From contig JARLJL010000024.1 of assembly GCA_031291235.1 (NCBI GenBank), positions 50,338 through 114,337 of the forward strand: DNA of 64,000 nt. The letters are read 5' to 3'. The DNA is from Sulfuriferula sp. (lineage in GTDB: Bacteria; Pseudomonadota; Gammaproteobacteria; Burkholderiales; Sulfuriferulaceae). Shown one piece after another: positions 17,601-25,768 of this stretch. The notes under the pieces are model-generated. The model did not search any database. It saw only the letters and a program-made list of their open reading frames with translations, and was not told where the DNA came from. The position numbers were made by a program, and so were the translations under genes. How positions within the stretch are numbered: position 1 is the stretch's first letter; each line of letters opens with the position of its first letter.

Positions 17601-18389
17601 CAAGGCTTCGGCAGTATCGCGAATCTCGCGTTCGCCGGGCAGGAATACCAATATATCGCCCTCGCCCAGACGCACCAGTTCATCGGTTGCATCCAGTATG
17701 GCCTGGGTGACGCGTTCTTCATCTGTCTCCCGCGCTTTCTGCCCGTCTTCGGCACGCTCCGGCGCGAGTATCGGCCGATAGCGGATTTCCACCGGATAGG
17801 TCCGCCCCGACACTTCGATGACCGGCGCATTGTTAAAATGTCTGGAAAAACGATCCGCATCTATGGTCGCGGAGGTAATGATGACCTTCAACTCGGGACG
17901 TCGCGCCATGAGCTGGCGCAGATAACCCAGCAGAAAATCGATATTCAGGCTGCGCTCGTGCGCCTCGTCGATGATGATGGTGTCGTATTCGCGCAGATCG
18001 CGGTTACCGGTGGTTTCCGCCAGCAGCATGCCGTCGGTCAGCACCTTGATCACGCTGTCGGCGCGCACCTGATCGCTGAACCGCACCTTGTAGCCGACCC
18101 CCTCGCCCACCCGCGTGCCCAGCTCCTGCGCAACTCGCGACGCCACCGTACGCGCCGCGATACGCCGCGGCTGGGTACAGGCAATACGCCCAAGCTGCCC
18201 GCGCCCGGCATCCAGACAGATTTTCGGCAATTGCGTGGTTTTGCCAGAGCCGGTCGCACCGCAAACGATAACCGCCTGATGCAGCCGTATGGCAGCGCTG
18301 ATTTCCTGATGACGTGCTGATACGGGTAAGGCTTCGGGGTAATTGATTGCGGATGGTTGCCAGTAGCGTTTGAGTGTGGCTTCGGTCAT
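14664..18389 (-). CDS. hrpA: ATP-dependent RNA helicase HrpA
   Basis: HrpA is a DEAH-box helicase that rescues stalled ribosomes in E. coli. The 1241-residue protein, a little shorter than the E. coli form, has Walker A GATGSGKT at 44-51, DEAH in IIDEAHERS near 138, the SAT motif in IITSATIDADRF, and motif VI QRSGRCGRVA. A helicase-associated domain and the long DUF3418 C-terminal half follow. The end, LQKMWESVLG, is duplicated 1.4 kb downstream at 13254. It starts 11 bases after the regulator gene at 18401. Confidence 0.96.
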   Translation of the reverse strand: MTEATLKRYWQPSAINYPEALPVSARHQEISAAIRLHQAVIVCGATGSGKTTQLPKICLDAGRGQLGRIACTQPRRIAARTVASRVAQELGTRVGEGVGYKVRFSDQVRADSVIKVLTDGMLLAETTGNRDLREYDTIIIDEAHERSLNIDFLLGYLRQLMARRPELKVIITSATIDADRFSRHFNNAPVIEVSGRTYPVEIRYRPILAPERAEDGQKARETDEERVTQAILDATDELVRLGEGDILVFLPGEREIRDTAEALRKHHPPHTEILPLFARLSVKEQECIFQPTNARRIVLATNVAETSLTVPGIRYVIDPGYARILRYSARNKVDQLLTEPVSQASANQRSGRCGRVAAGVCIRLYAEQEYAARPEYTDPEILRTSLAGVILRMSALRLGQPADFPFLDAPAPRLIADGYQLLEELNAVDGTRRLTAIGKQLAKLPLDPKIGRVLLAAQQYGCLREALILCAALSVQDPRERPAAQAGAADDRHRAFADEASDFAGLLKLWEFYDEALRHKKSNRKLQEDCREHFLNPTRLREWREVHGQLATTASELGLVENAEPANYEAIHKALLTGFLGNIGVKMDEGGFQGARGIKFYVHPGSALAKKPPKWVMAAELIETTRLYARTAAKIEPEWLESIAAHLLKRNYFDPHWQKKNAQVSAFEQVQLFGLIIIPRRSVHYGAIDPVESRRIFIRSALVAGEFETRAAFFAHNQQLLAEVSELEHKARRQDVLVDEERLFAFFDARIPADIVNGSGFERWRREAERTNPRLLYLSRDDVMRHDAGSITEDWFPQALQWDGLSLPLQYRFEPGHVLDGVTVTLPLALLNAVPAWRFDWLVPGMLREKLSWYVKSLPKHLRRVFVPVPDTVTAAMTVLTPTSSLTEALAAWLGKRSNLKIVAGDWHDAPPLHLQMNFRVVDERGQELGMSRDLQALRQQLGEAAQLTFSAPDNTFEQSGFKRWDFGDVPESLPFTRAGQSVTGYPAIIDEQDSVALRLLDTAAAAERAHRHGVVRLCRLNLVEQFKYLEKNIPDFTRLALAYRQFGDADKLREALLAAIAERACLGDEPLPRTAAQFDAQLVRARARIKPVADALTRIVAQVLALHQALQPRLKTPWPHVTKDVAAQLQQLVYPNFITATPWLRLQHLPRYLQGIQQRLDKLPDRLAQDQQHTTTLTTLSAQWQARELKHHKAGVGDPQLEEFRWQLEELRISLFAQQLKTPQPVSIKRLQKMWESVLG
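14666..14700 (-). repeat. Right direct repeat: the intact hrpA 3' end
   Basis: These 35 bases are the end of hrpA and match 13256-13290 exactly. The stop codon here is TAG (14666-14664), while the displaced copy would use TGA, so sequence identity breaks inside the stop codon. Confidence 0.9.
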
Positions 18390-18400
18390 ATACAGATTGA

Positions 18401-19444
18401 TTAATCCTGATTGCTACTGGCAGCCTGCACCATACGCCTGACTTCTTCCGTCATGTTGATAGGCGTCAATACGATATGCGGATTTTTTCGTGCAAAAACC
18501 CGAAACACTTCGTCGGCGAAAGCCTGGCCTATGGAATCGACATCCTGAAAATCTAACATCACAGTTTTGAACTTTTCAATTCGATTGAGTATGCGTTTGG
18601 CTTGCGACCTGGAAATCAGGCTTTCGCCTTCATATAGCACCAGTTTTACCGGAACAACGGTCTTGTTAAAGGCGAAATCTTCCTCTTCGCTACCGGTAAA
18701 ATCGTCGAACACCGATTTAAGATTTTTGCCACTGTTTAAGGCAATTTCCATAAATACTTGCGTACCTTTATGCTCACTTTTGTTATGGTCCAAATAATCG
18801 TTTTCCAAGCCGTCGTCATGAAAGAATTTCAAATCACCGGAAACGATATGAAATGTATCAAAAGCGCGAGAAGTAAAAAAGATACCCTGCCCGGAATGAT
18901 TATCCGGGTCCGTTGTCAGTTTGCCTTTACTTAATTCCAGTATCGCCTCTCTGGGATCATTCAGACCCATGATGCGAGCGATGTGATTGAAAATACCTTC
19001 GCCATCATCTTCAATCACAATCGTTATCGACTCGGTCGTTCTATATACCGCTATTCTGGCTGCAGTACCGCCAGAATGATCAATCGCATTATTCAGCATC
19101 TCGGTAAAACCGTAATGACAAATATTTTCCAGGTCACGCGGCAAATCACTAAATACAAACCCGAAATCGCGATAATAAACATCGCTTTCCTGCAAACCTT
19201 TAAGCAAAAAATTATCGCTATGGAATCTCACAGGACCAATACGGTAGGTACGCGCACGCGTATTGCCGATTGCCGTCAGTTGGCCTGACTCGACCAGCGC
19301 CGCCAAATGTCCATGCACGGCTTGCCGACTTAACCCGAAGGTCTCCATGGCATCATGAAATAAATGCGAATTGCTCGCCTTGATCCCATTCAGCAAAAAC
19401 CTGCGGATGATTTCAGTACGTTTGGTTACAACCGGTTTCATCAT
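18401..19444 (-). CDS. Winged-helix, GHKL ATPase and STAS-like (DUF4325) regulator
   Basis: The 347-residue protein joins three modules. Residues about 8-72 look like a winged helix (SRQAVHGHLAALVESGQL). Residues about 103-235 are a GHKL ATPase fold with an N-box FTEMLNNAIDHS (113-124), a G1 box EDDGEGIF (145-152) and a G2 region SGQGIFFTSRAFD (184-196). Residues about 262-345 resemble the STAS-like DUF4325 domain (SRSQAKRILNRIEKFKTVMLDF). This puts a DNA-binding head on the two halves of an anti-sigma/antagonist-type switch. No sensor or receiver domain is seen. It precedes hrpA by 11 bases. Target genes are unknown. Confidence 0.8.
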   Translation of the reverse strand: MMKPVVTKRTEIIRRFLLNGIKASNSHLFHDAMETFGLSRQAVHGHLAALVESGQLTAIGNTRARTYRIGPVRFHSDNFLLKGLQESDVYYRDFGFVFSDLPRDLENICHYGFTEMLNNAIDHSGGTAARIAVYRTTESITIVIEDDGEGIFNHIARIMGLNDPREAILELSKGKLTTDPDNHSGQGIFFTSRAFDTFHIVSGDLKFFHDDGLENDYLDHNKSEHKGTQVFMEIALNSGKNLKSVFDDFTGSEEEDFAFNKTVVPVKLVLYEGESLISRSQAKRILNRIEKFKTVMLDFQDVDSIGQAFADEVFRVFARKNPHIVLTPINMTEEVRRMVQAASSNQD

Positions 19445-19506
19445 TAACTTTGTAATGTTCTAATAAACATATTGTAAAGTTATTTAATAATTATTGTAAA
19501 GAAAGT

Positions 19507-20166
19507 TTATTTATTATCGATGTAATGTTTATCATCAAACGTCGCTACCCATTGCGGGCGGTATACCACCAGAATAGTCATCAACATGCCTGTGGTGACG
19601 GCTTCCGACCAGGCCATCAACAGGAAATAGGGCAGATAGGTATGCGCCAGATCGGTGAAAGCGTAGTCGCCCATTGCTGCCAGCGTCAGCGTCGCCGCTA
19701 ATCCGGTCAACGCTACAGCCAGCCCGGCGCCCATAAAGGCGTTGATAAAAATATAAATAAACAGATGATTGGGCAGATAGCGATCCGTAATCCGGTATAT
19801 CCACCAGCTTACCGTGACCGGCACTACGCCCATCAGCAGGGCATTGAGTGCAAAGGCATGCCAGCCGCCGCCCCAGAAAGTCGCGAGCAGCAATACCAGC
19901 ATCATACCCAGCAGTGCAAACCACGGGCCGAACAGCAGCGTCAGCAAGGTTGCGCCGAGTATATGCAGGTTCAGCCCGGGGCGTATGCCCGCCTTGATTT
20001 GCCAGAAACCCAGTACCAGCACACAAGCGCCCAGCATCAGATTCAATATACCGGGCTTGCGCAACACCGGCCAGGGCGCAGAACGCAATGTCCAACCCAG
20101 CACCGCAGCAAATACCAGCCACAGCCAGCCCAGCGTCGATGGCATTAAACTGTCTGTTAAATTCAC
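19507..20166 (-). CDS. CbiM-like energy-coupling factor permease
   Basis: The 219-residue protein is almost wholly hydrophobic, with six or seven membrane segments. The block GLNLHILGATLLTLLFGPW and the later LNALLMGVVPVTVSWWIYR resemble the substrate-specific CbiM/NikM family that takes up cobalt or nickel with an ECF ATPase module. The His in the first block fits a metal role. No CbiN, CbiQ or CbiO partner is nearby, so it is either a solo transporter or uses a module coded elsewhere. Its start is eight bases from the TauE/SafE stop, suggesting one transcript. Confidence 0.7.
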   Translation of the reverse strand: MNLTDSLMPSTLGWLWLVFAAVLGWTLRSAPWPVLRKPGILNLMLGACVLVLGFWQIKAGIRPGLNLHILGATLLTLLFGPWFALLGMMLVLLLATFWGGGWHAFALNALLMGVVPVTVSWWIYRITDRYLPNHLFIYIFINAFMGAGLAVALTGLAATLTLAAMGDYAFTDLAHTYLPYFLLMAWSEAVTTGMLMTILVVYRPQWVATFDDKHYIDNK

Positions 20167-20173
20167 GACGCGC

Positions 20174-20932
20174 TTACCCCCAGATTAATTTCAAGCCTAT
20201 CAAGATGGTCACGATTTCGAACGAGCGTTTGATCCACACGTTACCCTTGCTGATGGCGACATGACTGCCCAGATAGCCACCGAGTATCGAACCGGCAAGC
20301 AGCGCGGGCATCCATCCCCAGGCTATGTGCCCGAGATAACCCAGCACCAGCGCGCCCGTGCCATTCCACAGCAAACCGCACAATACCAGAGTATAGGCGA
20401 CGGCACGCTGGTAATCGAGCCCGAAATAGCGGATCAGCCATACCGTCAGAAACAGCCCGGTGCCGGAAGTCACCGAGCCATTCAGAAACCCGACCACGAA
20501 CAACCCCAGCATGCCGATAGCGAGCGCAGATCCGGACTGGTTGCGGGGCGCATATTCCATTCCCAGTCTGGGCTTGAATACCGAATAGATACCGAGTCCC
20601 AGGGTCAGCACGCCCAGCAGGAGCATGGCGATTTTGGGTGGAATCGCTAGTATCACCCCTGCCCCCAACACCACACCCGGCAAACCGGCAGCCAATATGA
20701 TCAGGGAGAAACGACGCTCGAGCTGACTGCTCTTCAGATAGCGCATGGTGGCGCCCAGACCCAGCGCGACGCTGGCAACCTTGTGCGTTGCCAGCGCCAC
20801 CGCAAACGGCAAGCCCAGAAATATCAGCATGGGGAACTGTATCAGCCCTGCCCCGCCGCCAGATAAAGCTGAAAACCAGTTTGCTGCAAACGATGCAACA
20901 AACAATACTAACTGGTCGACAAATCCCGTCAT
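20174..20932 (-). CDS. TauE/SafE-family sulfite exporter-like permease
   Basis: The 252-residue membrane protein has about eight hydrophobic segments in two halves, the layout of the TauE/SafE (DUF81) family. Each half starts with a Gly-rich segment, GGGAGLIQFPMLIFLGLP (about 25-42) and GSVTSGTGLFLTVWLI (about 151-166). Family members export sulfite, sulfoacetate or other organic anions; the substrate here is unknown. It begins three bases after the DUF190 gene, so fluoride-resistance, anion-export and CbiM-like genes probably share a transcript. Confidence 0.87.
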   Translation of the reverse strand: MTGFVDQLVLFVASFAANWFSALSGGGAGLIQFPMLIFLGLPFAVALATHKVASVALGLGATMRYLKSSQLERRFSLIILAAGLPGVVLGAGVILAIPPKIAMLLLGVLTLGLGIYSVFKPRLGMEYAPRNQSGSALAIGMLGLFVVGFLNGSVTSGTGLFLTVWLIRYFGLDYQRAVAYTLVLCGLLWNGTGALVLGYLGHIAWGWMPALLAGSILGGYLGSHVAISKGNVWIKRSFEIVTILIGLKLIWG

Positions 20933-20935
20933 TAA

Positions 20936-21247
20936 TTACCCGGTTACGCCTGCCGTTACCGGATACTGCGTATAGAACAAATGCAGCTTCTGTTCGGCAC
21001 AGAGTGCCAATACGGTTTCGGCCTGCGCCTCGGTCAATATCAGCTCGACGATTACCGGCAACTCGCCGCCCAATTCGAAAAAGGTATCCTCATGCAGACC
21101 ATGGCGTCCGAAACCGGCGCTGGCACGCAGCACTGTCCCGCCGGCAACGCCCAATTGGCGAGCGCTGCTCAACAACCAGTCGGAGAGCAAATGACCCTGA
21201 TGATGCTGCCCTTCGCGACCGTATATGCGCAAACAGATTTGCATCAT
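20936..21247 (-). CDS. DUF190 protein, partner of CrcB
   Basis: This is a 103-residue cytosolic protein of the DUF190 family, with a PII/CutA-like alpha/beta pattern: a first strand MQICLRIYGREGQ, a helix, then GTVLRASAGFGRHG and PVIVELILTEAQAE. DUF190 genes commonly sit beside crcB, as here, one base downstream. A role in regulating or aiding fluoride export is inferred from this association; no biochemical function is established. Confidence 0.88.
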   Translation of the reverse strand: MMQICLRIYGREGQHHQGHLLSDWLLSSARQLGVAGGTVLRASAGFGRHGLHEDTFFELGGELPVIVELILTEAQAETVLALCAEQKLHLFYTQYPVTAGVTG

Positions 21248-21248
21248 G

Positions 21249-21635
21249 TTAGCCCCCTTTCAATATTTTGTAGGTCCATACCCCAAACGCGGTCATCAAT
21301 ACCGATCCGGCCAGATGCAAGCTCACTGACAGCGCACCCCAGCCCCACTGCTGGCGGGATAACAAGGTAAATATCTCAGCTGAGAAGGTCGAGAATGTGG
21401 TCAATCCGCCGAGGAAACCGGTAATAATCAGCAATCGCCATTCCGGCGACAATCCCGGCTGCTGCGCGAAGAATGCGATGGAAAGCCCGATCAGATAGCC
21501 GCCCAGCAGATTGGCCGCCAGCGTGCCCATGGGCAAAGTCGGAAACACCGGATTCAGCCACAGCCCCAGTCCCCAGCGCAGCCATGCGCCGACAGCCGCA
21601 CCGATACCGATAGAAACAAAGGCCCAGACATTCAT
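21249..21635 (-). CDS. crcB: Fluoride efflux channel CrcB (Fluc)
   Basis: CrcB is a small dual-topology fluoride channel. The 128-residue protein has four membrane helices and the signature segments [14 protein letters not shown] (about 38-51) with the conserved Asn, and [16 protein letters not shown] (about 72-87) with the Phe-box and Na+-site Thr/Ser. Its ATG shares one base with the stop of the preceding gene (TGATG). Only one crcB is present, fitting a homodimer. No fluoride riboswitch can lie directly upstream because the previous gene overlaps. Confidence 0.95.
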   Translation of the reverse strand: MNVWAFVSIGIGAAVGAWLRWGLGLWLNPVFPTLPMGTLAANLLGGYLIGLSIAFFAQQPGLSPEWRLLIITGFLGGLTTFSTFSAEIFTLLSRQQWGWGALSVSLHLAGSVLMTAFGVWTYKILKGG

Positions 21636-22042
21636 CAGATTTTGCAGATCGGGCCGTTATACGGTTGCAATGCGCTACGCGCCACTGTTGCAAATAGCGT
21701 ATGAATTTCTTCCAAACTGAAATGCGCCATCAGCCGGTTCGCCAGTTCCGGCGGCACGGCTACGGTCGTCGTCTGACCGTCTGGCAGGTCGACGCGAAAG
21801 CCGGCAACATGTTTCTCCAAGCCGCCTTCGCTCTGTTCGGTGACCTGCATCTGTTCGTCCTGCAAGGCTTCGTAAGTCGCTTCCAGTTCGTTCATCAGCT
21901 CGTCGGTCAGCTGCGCTTCCGGCACGGCTACCACCCAGCCGAAATGATCCTCGCGTACTTCGCTGGCGAGATGCAAACTGTTCAGATAGGCAACAAAGCG
22001 GTCGCGAAAATCCGCCTCAAAGAAAATAAAATCCAGCATCAT
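21635..22042 (-). CDS. Conserved hypothetical protein upstream of crcB
   Basis: I do not recognise a family name. The 135-residue protein is acidic and soluble, without signal or membrane segments. It starts [20 protein letters not shown] and has a central amphipathic helix ([16 protein letters not shown], 66-81) and a C-terminal part [16 protein letters not shown]. The pattern of a short strand, helix and acidic helix suggests a small regulatory or adaptor protein. It is translationally coupled to crcB and starts five bases after rluB, so it may act in fluoride resistance or simply be a passenger. Confidence 0.7.
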   Translation of the reverse strand: MMLDFIFFEADFRDRFVAYLNSLHLASEVREDHFGWVVAVPEAQLTDELMNELEATYEALQDEQMQVTEQSEGGLEKHVAGFRVDLPDGQTTTVAVPPELANRLMAHFSLEEIHTLFATVARSALQPYNGPICKI

Positions 22043-22047
22043 GATAA

Positions 22048-23007
22048 TTAACGCTTTTTATCCTGCGGGCGGTTTTGCGGCAATTGCTCAGGTACAGGCA
22101 AGCCCACCCATTTTAATATCGCCGCTACCTGTGCGGACTCCAGTTCCAGCATTTGCCCGCGCTTGATACGCGGCGGCAGATTCACCATGCCGAAACGCAC
22201 CCGGATCAGCCGGCTCACCATCATGCCCACTTTTTCGAACATGCGGCGCACTTCGCGGTTACGGCCTTCCTTGATGATCACCTGATACCAGCGATTCGAG
22301 CCTTCGCCTCCCATTTCGGCAATACGTTCGAAATAGGCCTTGCCGTCTTCCAGCTCGATACCGGCGGTCATGCTTTTCATCTGTTCCTGGCTCATTTCGC
22401 CCATGATACGCACGCTGTATTCGCGCTCGACTTCAAAACTGGGATGCATCAGGCGGTTGGCAAGTTCACCGCTAGTGGTAAAAATCAGCAATCCTTCGGT
22501 ATTGAAATCCAGCCGACCTATCGCAATCCACTTGCCGTTGCGCACGCGCGGCAAGGCGTCGAACACGGTCTTGCGCGCCTTGGGATCGTCGCGGCTGACG
22601 ATTTCGCCGTCCTGCTTATGATATATCAGCACCCGCGGCAATTCGACATCGAAACTCATCTTAACCGGGCGTTTGTCCACCAGCACCCTGTCGCCCGGCG
22701 ACACCCGCTCGCCCAAGGTAGCGGTGACGCCGTTGATCGATACCCGCCCGGCGGATATCCAGGTTTCCATTTCACGACGCGAACCCAGGCCGGCAGCGGC
22801 CAACATTTTTTGCAGTTTTTGCGCAGCAGACGGCGCTTCCAGCGATTCCGACTCGGCAGCAGGCGCTTCGGGCAGGCGGCGACGCGGATTTTCCACCTTG
22901 CGGTCACGCTCTCCCGCAGAGACTTTCGTCTCTTTGGCAAATTTGGGGGCGGCAGCGGCAGTAGCAGGTTTACGCGGTCGGCGTATAGGGGAAGCAGGCA
23001 TGGTCAA
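22048..23007 (-). CDS. rluB: 23S rRNA pseudouridine synthase RluB
   Basis: RluB makes pseudouridine at position 2605 of 23S rRNA (E. coli numbering). The 319-residue protein has a basic, disordered N-terminal tail (about 1-58), an S4 RNA-binding domain (about 62-120, KLQKMLAAAGLGSRREMETW) and the RsuA-type catalytic domain with Asp167 in IGRLDFNTEGLL. The related RluE/RluF/RsuA are alternatives, but the neighbouring scpB-scpA genes are the usual context of rluB. Confidence 0.93.
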   Translation of the reverse strand: MTMPASPIRRPRKPATAAAAPKFAKETKVSAGERDRKVENPRRRLPEAPAAESESLEAPSAAQKLQKMLAAAGLGSRREMETWISAGRVSINGVTATLGERVSPGDRVLVDKRPVKMSFDVELPRVLIYHKQDGEIVSRDDPKARKTVFDALPRVRNGKWIAIGRLDFNTEGLLIFTTSGELANRLMHPSFEVEREYSVRIMGEMSQEQMKSMTAGIELEDGKAYFERIAEMGGEGSNRWYQVIIKEGRNREVRRMFEKVGMMVSRLIRVRFGMVNLPPRIKRGQMLELESAQVAAILKWVGLPVPEQLPQNRPQDKKR

Positions 23008-23045
23008 TTCGGATAGGCATATAATCCATGATTATACTGCAAAAC

Positions 23046-23633
23046 CTACTCTTCCCCGGTTAAATCCAGCTGCGCAGTGTACGGATTGGGCGCAACCAGA
23101 CTGCCCAGCTCGGCCAGCGGCGGCAGCTCATCCAGCGCGCGCAGGTTCAAATCGCTTAACAGTTGCGCAGTCGTGACATACAAGGCGGGACGGCCCGGCA
23201 CTTCGCGATGACCGACAGCCTTGATCCAGTTGCGCTGTTCCAGCGTCTTGATGATCTGGGTATTCACTGTCACGCCACGGATTTCTTCTATATCGCCGCG
23301 AGTAACCGGCTGTTTATAGGCAATAATCGCCAATGTTTCCATCACTGCACGCGAATATTTCGGCGGTTTTTCCGGGTTGATGCGCTGCAGATAACGCTGA
23401 AATGACTGCCGGGTCTGAAACCGCCAGCCATCGGCAAGCGTCGCCAGTTCCAGTCCCCGGTGCTGCCATTCGTCGCGCAATTCGTCCAGTGCCCGGCGCA
23501 GCATATCGACACCCAAATCCTCGTCGAATACGCCGCGCATTTGTTCCAGCGTCAACGGCTCGCTGCTGGACAGCAATATCGTTTCCAACACAATTTTCAA
23601 TTCGGTAAGTCGGGTAATCGACATGATACTCAA
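23046..23633 (-). CDS. scpB: Segregation and condensation protein ScpB
   Basis: ScpB is the winged-helix kite subunit that binds ScpA in the SMC condensin complex. The 195-residue protein has two tandem winged helices; the motif [22 protein letters not shown] region (about 91-113) and [10 protein letters not shown] are typical. It overlaps the end of scpA by four bases. smc itself is not in the window. Confidence 0.96.
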   Translation of the reverse strand: MSIMSITRLTELKIVLETILLSSSEPLTLEQMRGVFDEDLGVDMLRRALDELRDEWQHRGLELATLADGWRFQTRQSFQRYLQRINPEKPPKYSRAVMETLAIIAYKQPVTRGDIEEIRGVTVNTQIIKTLEQRNWIKAVGHREVPGRPALYVTTAQLLSDLNLRALDELPPLAELGSLVAPNPYTAQLDLTGEE

Positions 23634-24421
23634 GCCAAACGTACGTAAATAGGTGCAAAATCCTGATTCTGAGTAATTTCCACGCGGTGTTCGCGGGCCA
23701 GTTCCAGCATGGCCAGGAATTTTACCACCAGATGCGACACCCCCAGCTCAGGCTCGAACAGGGTGGTAAACTCCATGAACAGATCACCCTGCAGCGCGTT
23801 CAGTATCTGCCCCATCGCTTCGCGTACCGAAAGCTCCTGCCGACCCACGGTATGATGGCGCCGCGTACCGGCTCGTGCGAGCAAGCCCAGCCATGCCTCG
23901 CGCAAATCGTCTGCCGATATCTGCGGCAGCAATTTTTCCACCTCTGCGCTCCACACGCTCACCGCCAGATAATCGCGGCCGACGCGCGGCAGTTCGTCGA
24001 GATTTTCAGCAGCCAGCTTCATCTGTTCGTACTCCAGTAGACGCCGCACCAGCTCTGCGCGAGGATCGCTGCCCTCGCCGGCATCGTCGGCCTGCACTGG
24101 ACGCGGCAGCAGCATGCGCGATTTTATTTCGATCAGCAACGCAGCCATCAGCAGATATTCAGCTGCCAGCTCCAGTTGCTGTTTACGCATCAGTGCCACA
24201 TATTCCATATACTGCGCAGTCAGCCTGGCCATGGGGATATCCAGCACATCCAGAGAGTGCCGGCGTATCAGATACAGCAGCAAATCCAGCGGCCCTTCGA
24301 ACGCCCCCAGATACACCGCCAGCGCTTCCGGCGGGATGTACAAATCGTGCGGCAGCTCGGTCAGCGGCTGGCCGTTAATCAGCGCCAGCACATCCGGCGA
24401 TGCAAGCGTTTGCCCGGTCAC
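23630..24421 (-). CDS. scpA: Segregation and condensation protein ScpA
   Basis: ScpA is the kleisin that bridges the SMC heads. The 263-residue protein has the signature [19 protein letters not shown] at about 38-56, a middle region rich in helices, and a C-terminal winged helix that contacts SMC. About 30 residues precede the usual start region ([20 protein letters not shown]), as in many proteobacterial forms. It overlaps both its neighbours by four bases, ATGA at each side. Confidence 0.95.
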   Translation of the reverse strand: MTGQTLASPDVLALINGQPLTELPHDLYIPPEALAVYLGAFEGPLDLLLYLIRRHSLDVLDIPMARLTAQYMEYVALMRKQQLELAAEYLLMAALLIEIKSRMLLPRPVQADDAGEGSDPRAELVRRLLEYEQMKLAAENLDELPRVGRDYLAVSVWSAEVEKLLPQISADDLREAWLGLLARAGTRRHHTVGRQELSVREAMGQILNALQGDLFMEFTTLFEPELGVSHLVVKFLAMLELAREHRVEITQNQDFAPIYVRLA

Positions 24422-25521
24422 GACTGCACCACCACGCAGTTACGTCCCCGCGCCTTGGCGCGATATAACGCGGCGTCCGCATCGTGTATCAGCTGCTTGC
24501 CCACGGCGATTTCATCCATCCCCGCCTCACCAAGCGCGATCTCGGACAAACCGATCGATATAGTCAACGACAGCGCCGCATCCAGATGCGCGCAAAACGC
24601 ATAATTTTCAATCGCATGTCGTATCCGCTGGGCGATTTCGCTCGCAGTTGCGCTATCTGCACCCGGCAGCAAAGCCACAAACTCTTCGCCGCCGTAACGC
24701 GCAAAACTGTCGCTACCGCGCAATACTGCCTGTATAACTTGCGCAGCCTGTTGCAACACCAGATCGCCGACCGGGTGTCCCCATTGGTCGTTAACCTGTT
24801 TGAAATGATCGAGATCGAACATCATGGCGGTCAGCGGGTGCTTATGCCGCAAGGCATGACTCACCGCTTCCTTTAATCGCGCATCGAAATAACGGCGGTT
24901 ATTAACCTGAGTCAGCGCATCGGTCAGACCGAACTGCTCCAATTTGTCGAAATACAGCGCATTTTCCAGACACATCACCAGAAATGCCGTCAGTCTTTCC
25001 AGAAAATAAGTCCCGCTCGTCGCTGCGAATCGACTGGCATCGCGACTGGCCAAATGCAGACCGCCCATTAAATTGCCTTGCCGCACCAGCGGCAGCATGG
25101 CGACTGAAGCCAGGTTATCGCCTGCAAAAAAATCAGCATGGACGTCTTCCCGATATATCCCCAGCCGGGGACGTGCAGGATGCGAATAGACCTTGCGCAA
25201 ACGCGGCTCATTGGCAACCAGCACCAATCCGATATTGCACAACGCTGCTAATTGCGTCGCCCCCAACACCTGCGCCCATTCACCGTTTTCATCCAGCAGT
25301 AACAGGCGCACTTCATCCAGATCGAAATTCCGCCGAAAATCGTTCAATACGATGTTCACCAGCTGCGACAGCGCACGCGTTGTCATTAATTGCTGCTCCA
25401 GCCTTCCGAAACGCTGCAGCTTTTCTTCATTCTTGCGTGCCTCGGACAGCAAGATATCAAGCTGTTCGCGCAATTGTCTAGTCTGCAAGTGCCACTCCCT
25501 TTTACCCGCATTTCCAAGCAT
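24418..25521 (-). CDS. GGDEF diguanylate cyclase with GAF/DUF484-like sensor
   Basis: The protein (367 residues) has a short coiled coil (about 12-50), a GAF-like or DUF484-like domain (about 50-185) and a GGDEF domain (about 198-367). The active-site loop YGGEEF is at 276-281. An inhibitory site RxxD (Arg268-Asp271) stands five residues before it, so product inhibition is likely. It should make cyclic di-GMP. The ATG at 25521 has no clear ribosome site; a TTG at 25488 behind GGGAG is an alternative start. Its stop overlaps scpA, making it the first gene of the scpAB run. Confidence 0.9.
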   Translation of the reverse strand: MLGNAGKREWHLQTRQLREQLDILLSEARKNEEKLQRFGRLEQQLMTTRALSQLVNIVLNDFRRNFDLDEVRLLLLDENGEWAQVLGATQLAALCNIGLVLVANEPRLRKVYSHPARPRLGIYREDVHADFFAGDNLASVAMLPLVRQGNLMGGLHLASRDASRFAATSGTYFLERLTAFLVMCLENALYFDKLEQFGLTDALTQVNNRRYFDARLKEAVSHALRHKHPLTAMMFDLDHFKQVNDQWGHPVGDLVLQQAAQVIQAVLRGSDSFARYGGEEFVALLPGADSATASEIAQRIRHAIENYAFCAHLDAALSLTISIGLSEIALGEAGMDEIAVGKQLIHDADAALYRAKARGRNCVVVQS

Positions 25522-25688
25522 TTATAAAACGGCTGTCAAGATGTCTTGCATCGGGGACATATCGGCAATATATCGCGCCTTGCGAATCTTCATTTTCGGA
25601 TCAAACCCCGAACCTGCAACGATGCTTTATCTTACCCGGGATATTACACATCTCGGCGCAAAACCGCTATTTTAACGTTAGGATAGCG

Positions 25689-25729
25689 TTGTGAGTTTTC
25701 TACATTCAGGTTATCGGGTAAACTCACAA
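25689..25729. promoter_or_regulatory. Perfect 10-bp inverted repeat upstream of dapA
   Basis: TTGTGAGTTT (25689-25698) and AAACTCACAA (25720-25729) are exact reverse complements, 21 bases apart, ending 39 bases before the dapA ATG. The centre-to-centre distance of 31 bases is about three helical turns, so it could be a paired operator. It could also fold as an RNA hairpin. No poly-T follows. The left arm begins with TTGTGA, which could double as a -35. Confidence 0.5.
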
Positions 25730-25768
25730 ATTCTGATTATTGTTTAGCATACTCAACAGGTAAAAAAC

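Noticed and set aside
14730..18320. Long plus-strand frames of 442 and 469 codons opposite hrpA
   Set aside because: They are shadows of the hrpA coding frame and have no ribosome sites or recognisable domains.
21636..22060. A fluoride riboswitch upstream of crcB
   Set aside because: The gene directly upstream overlaps crcB by one base, leaving no leader, and no such fold was seen before that gene.
25522..25768. A lysine riboswitch upstream of dapA
   Set aside because: The gap has only one inverted repeat and not the multi-helix core expected of a lysine riboswitch.
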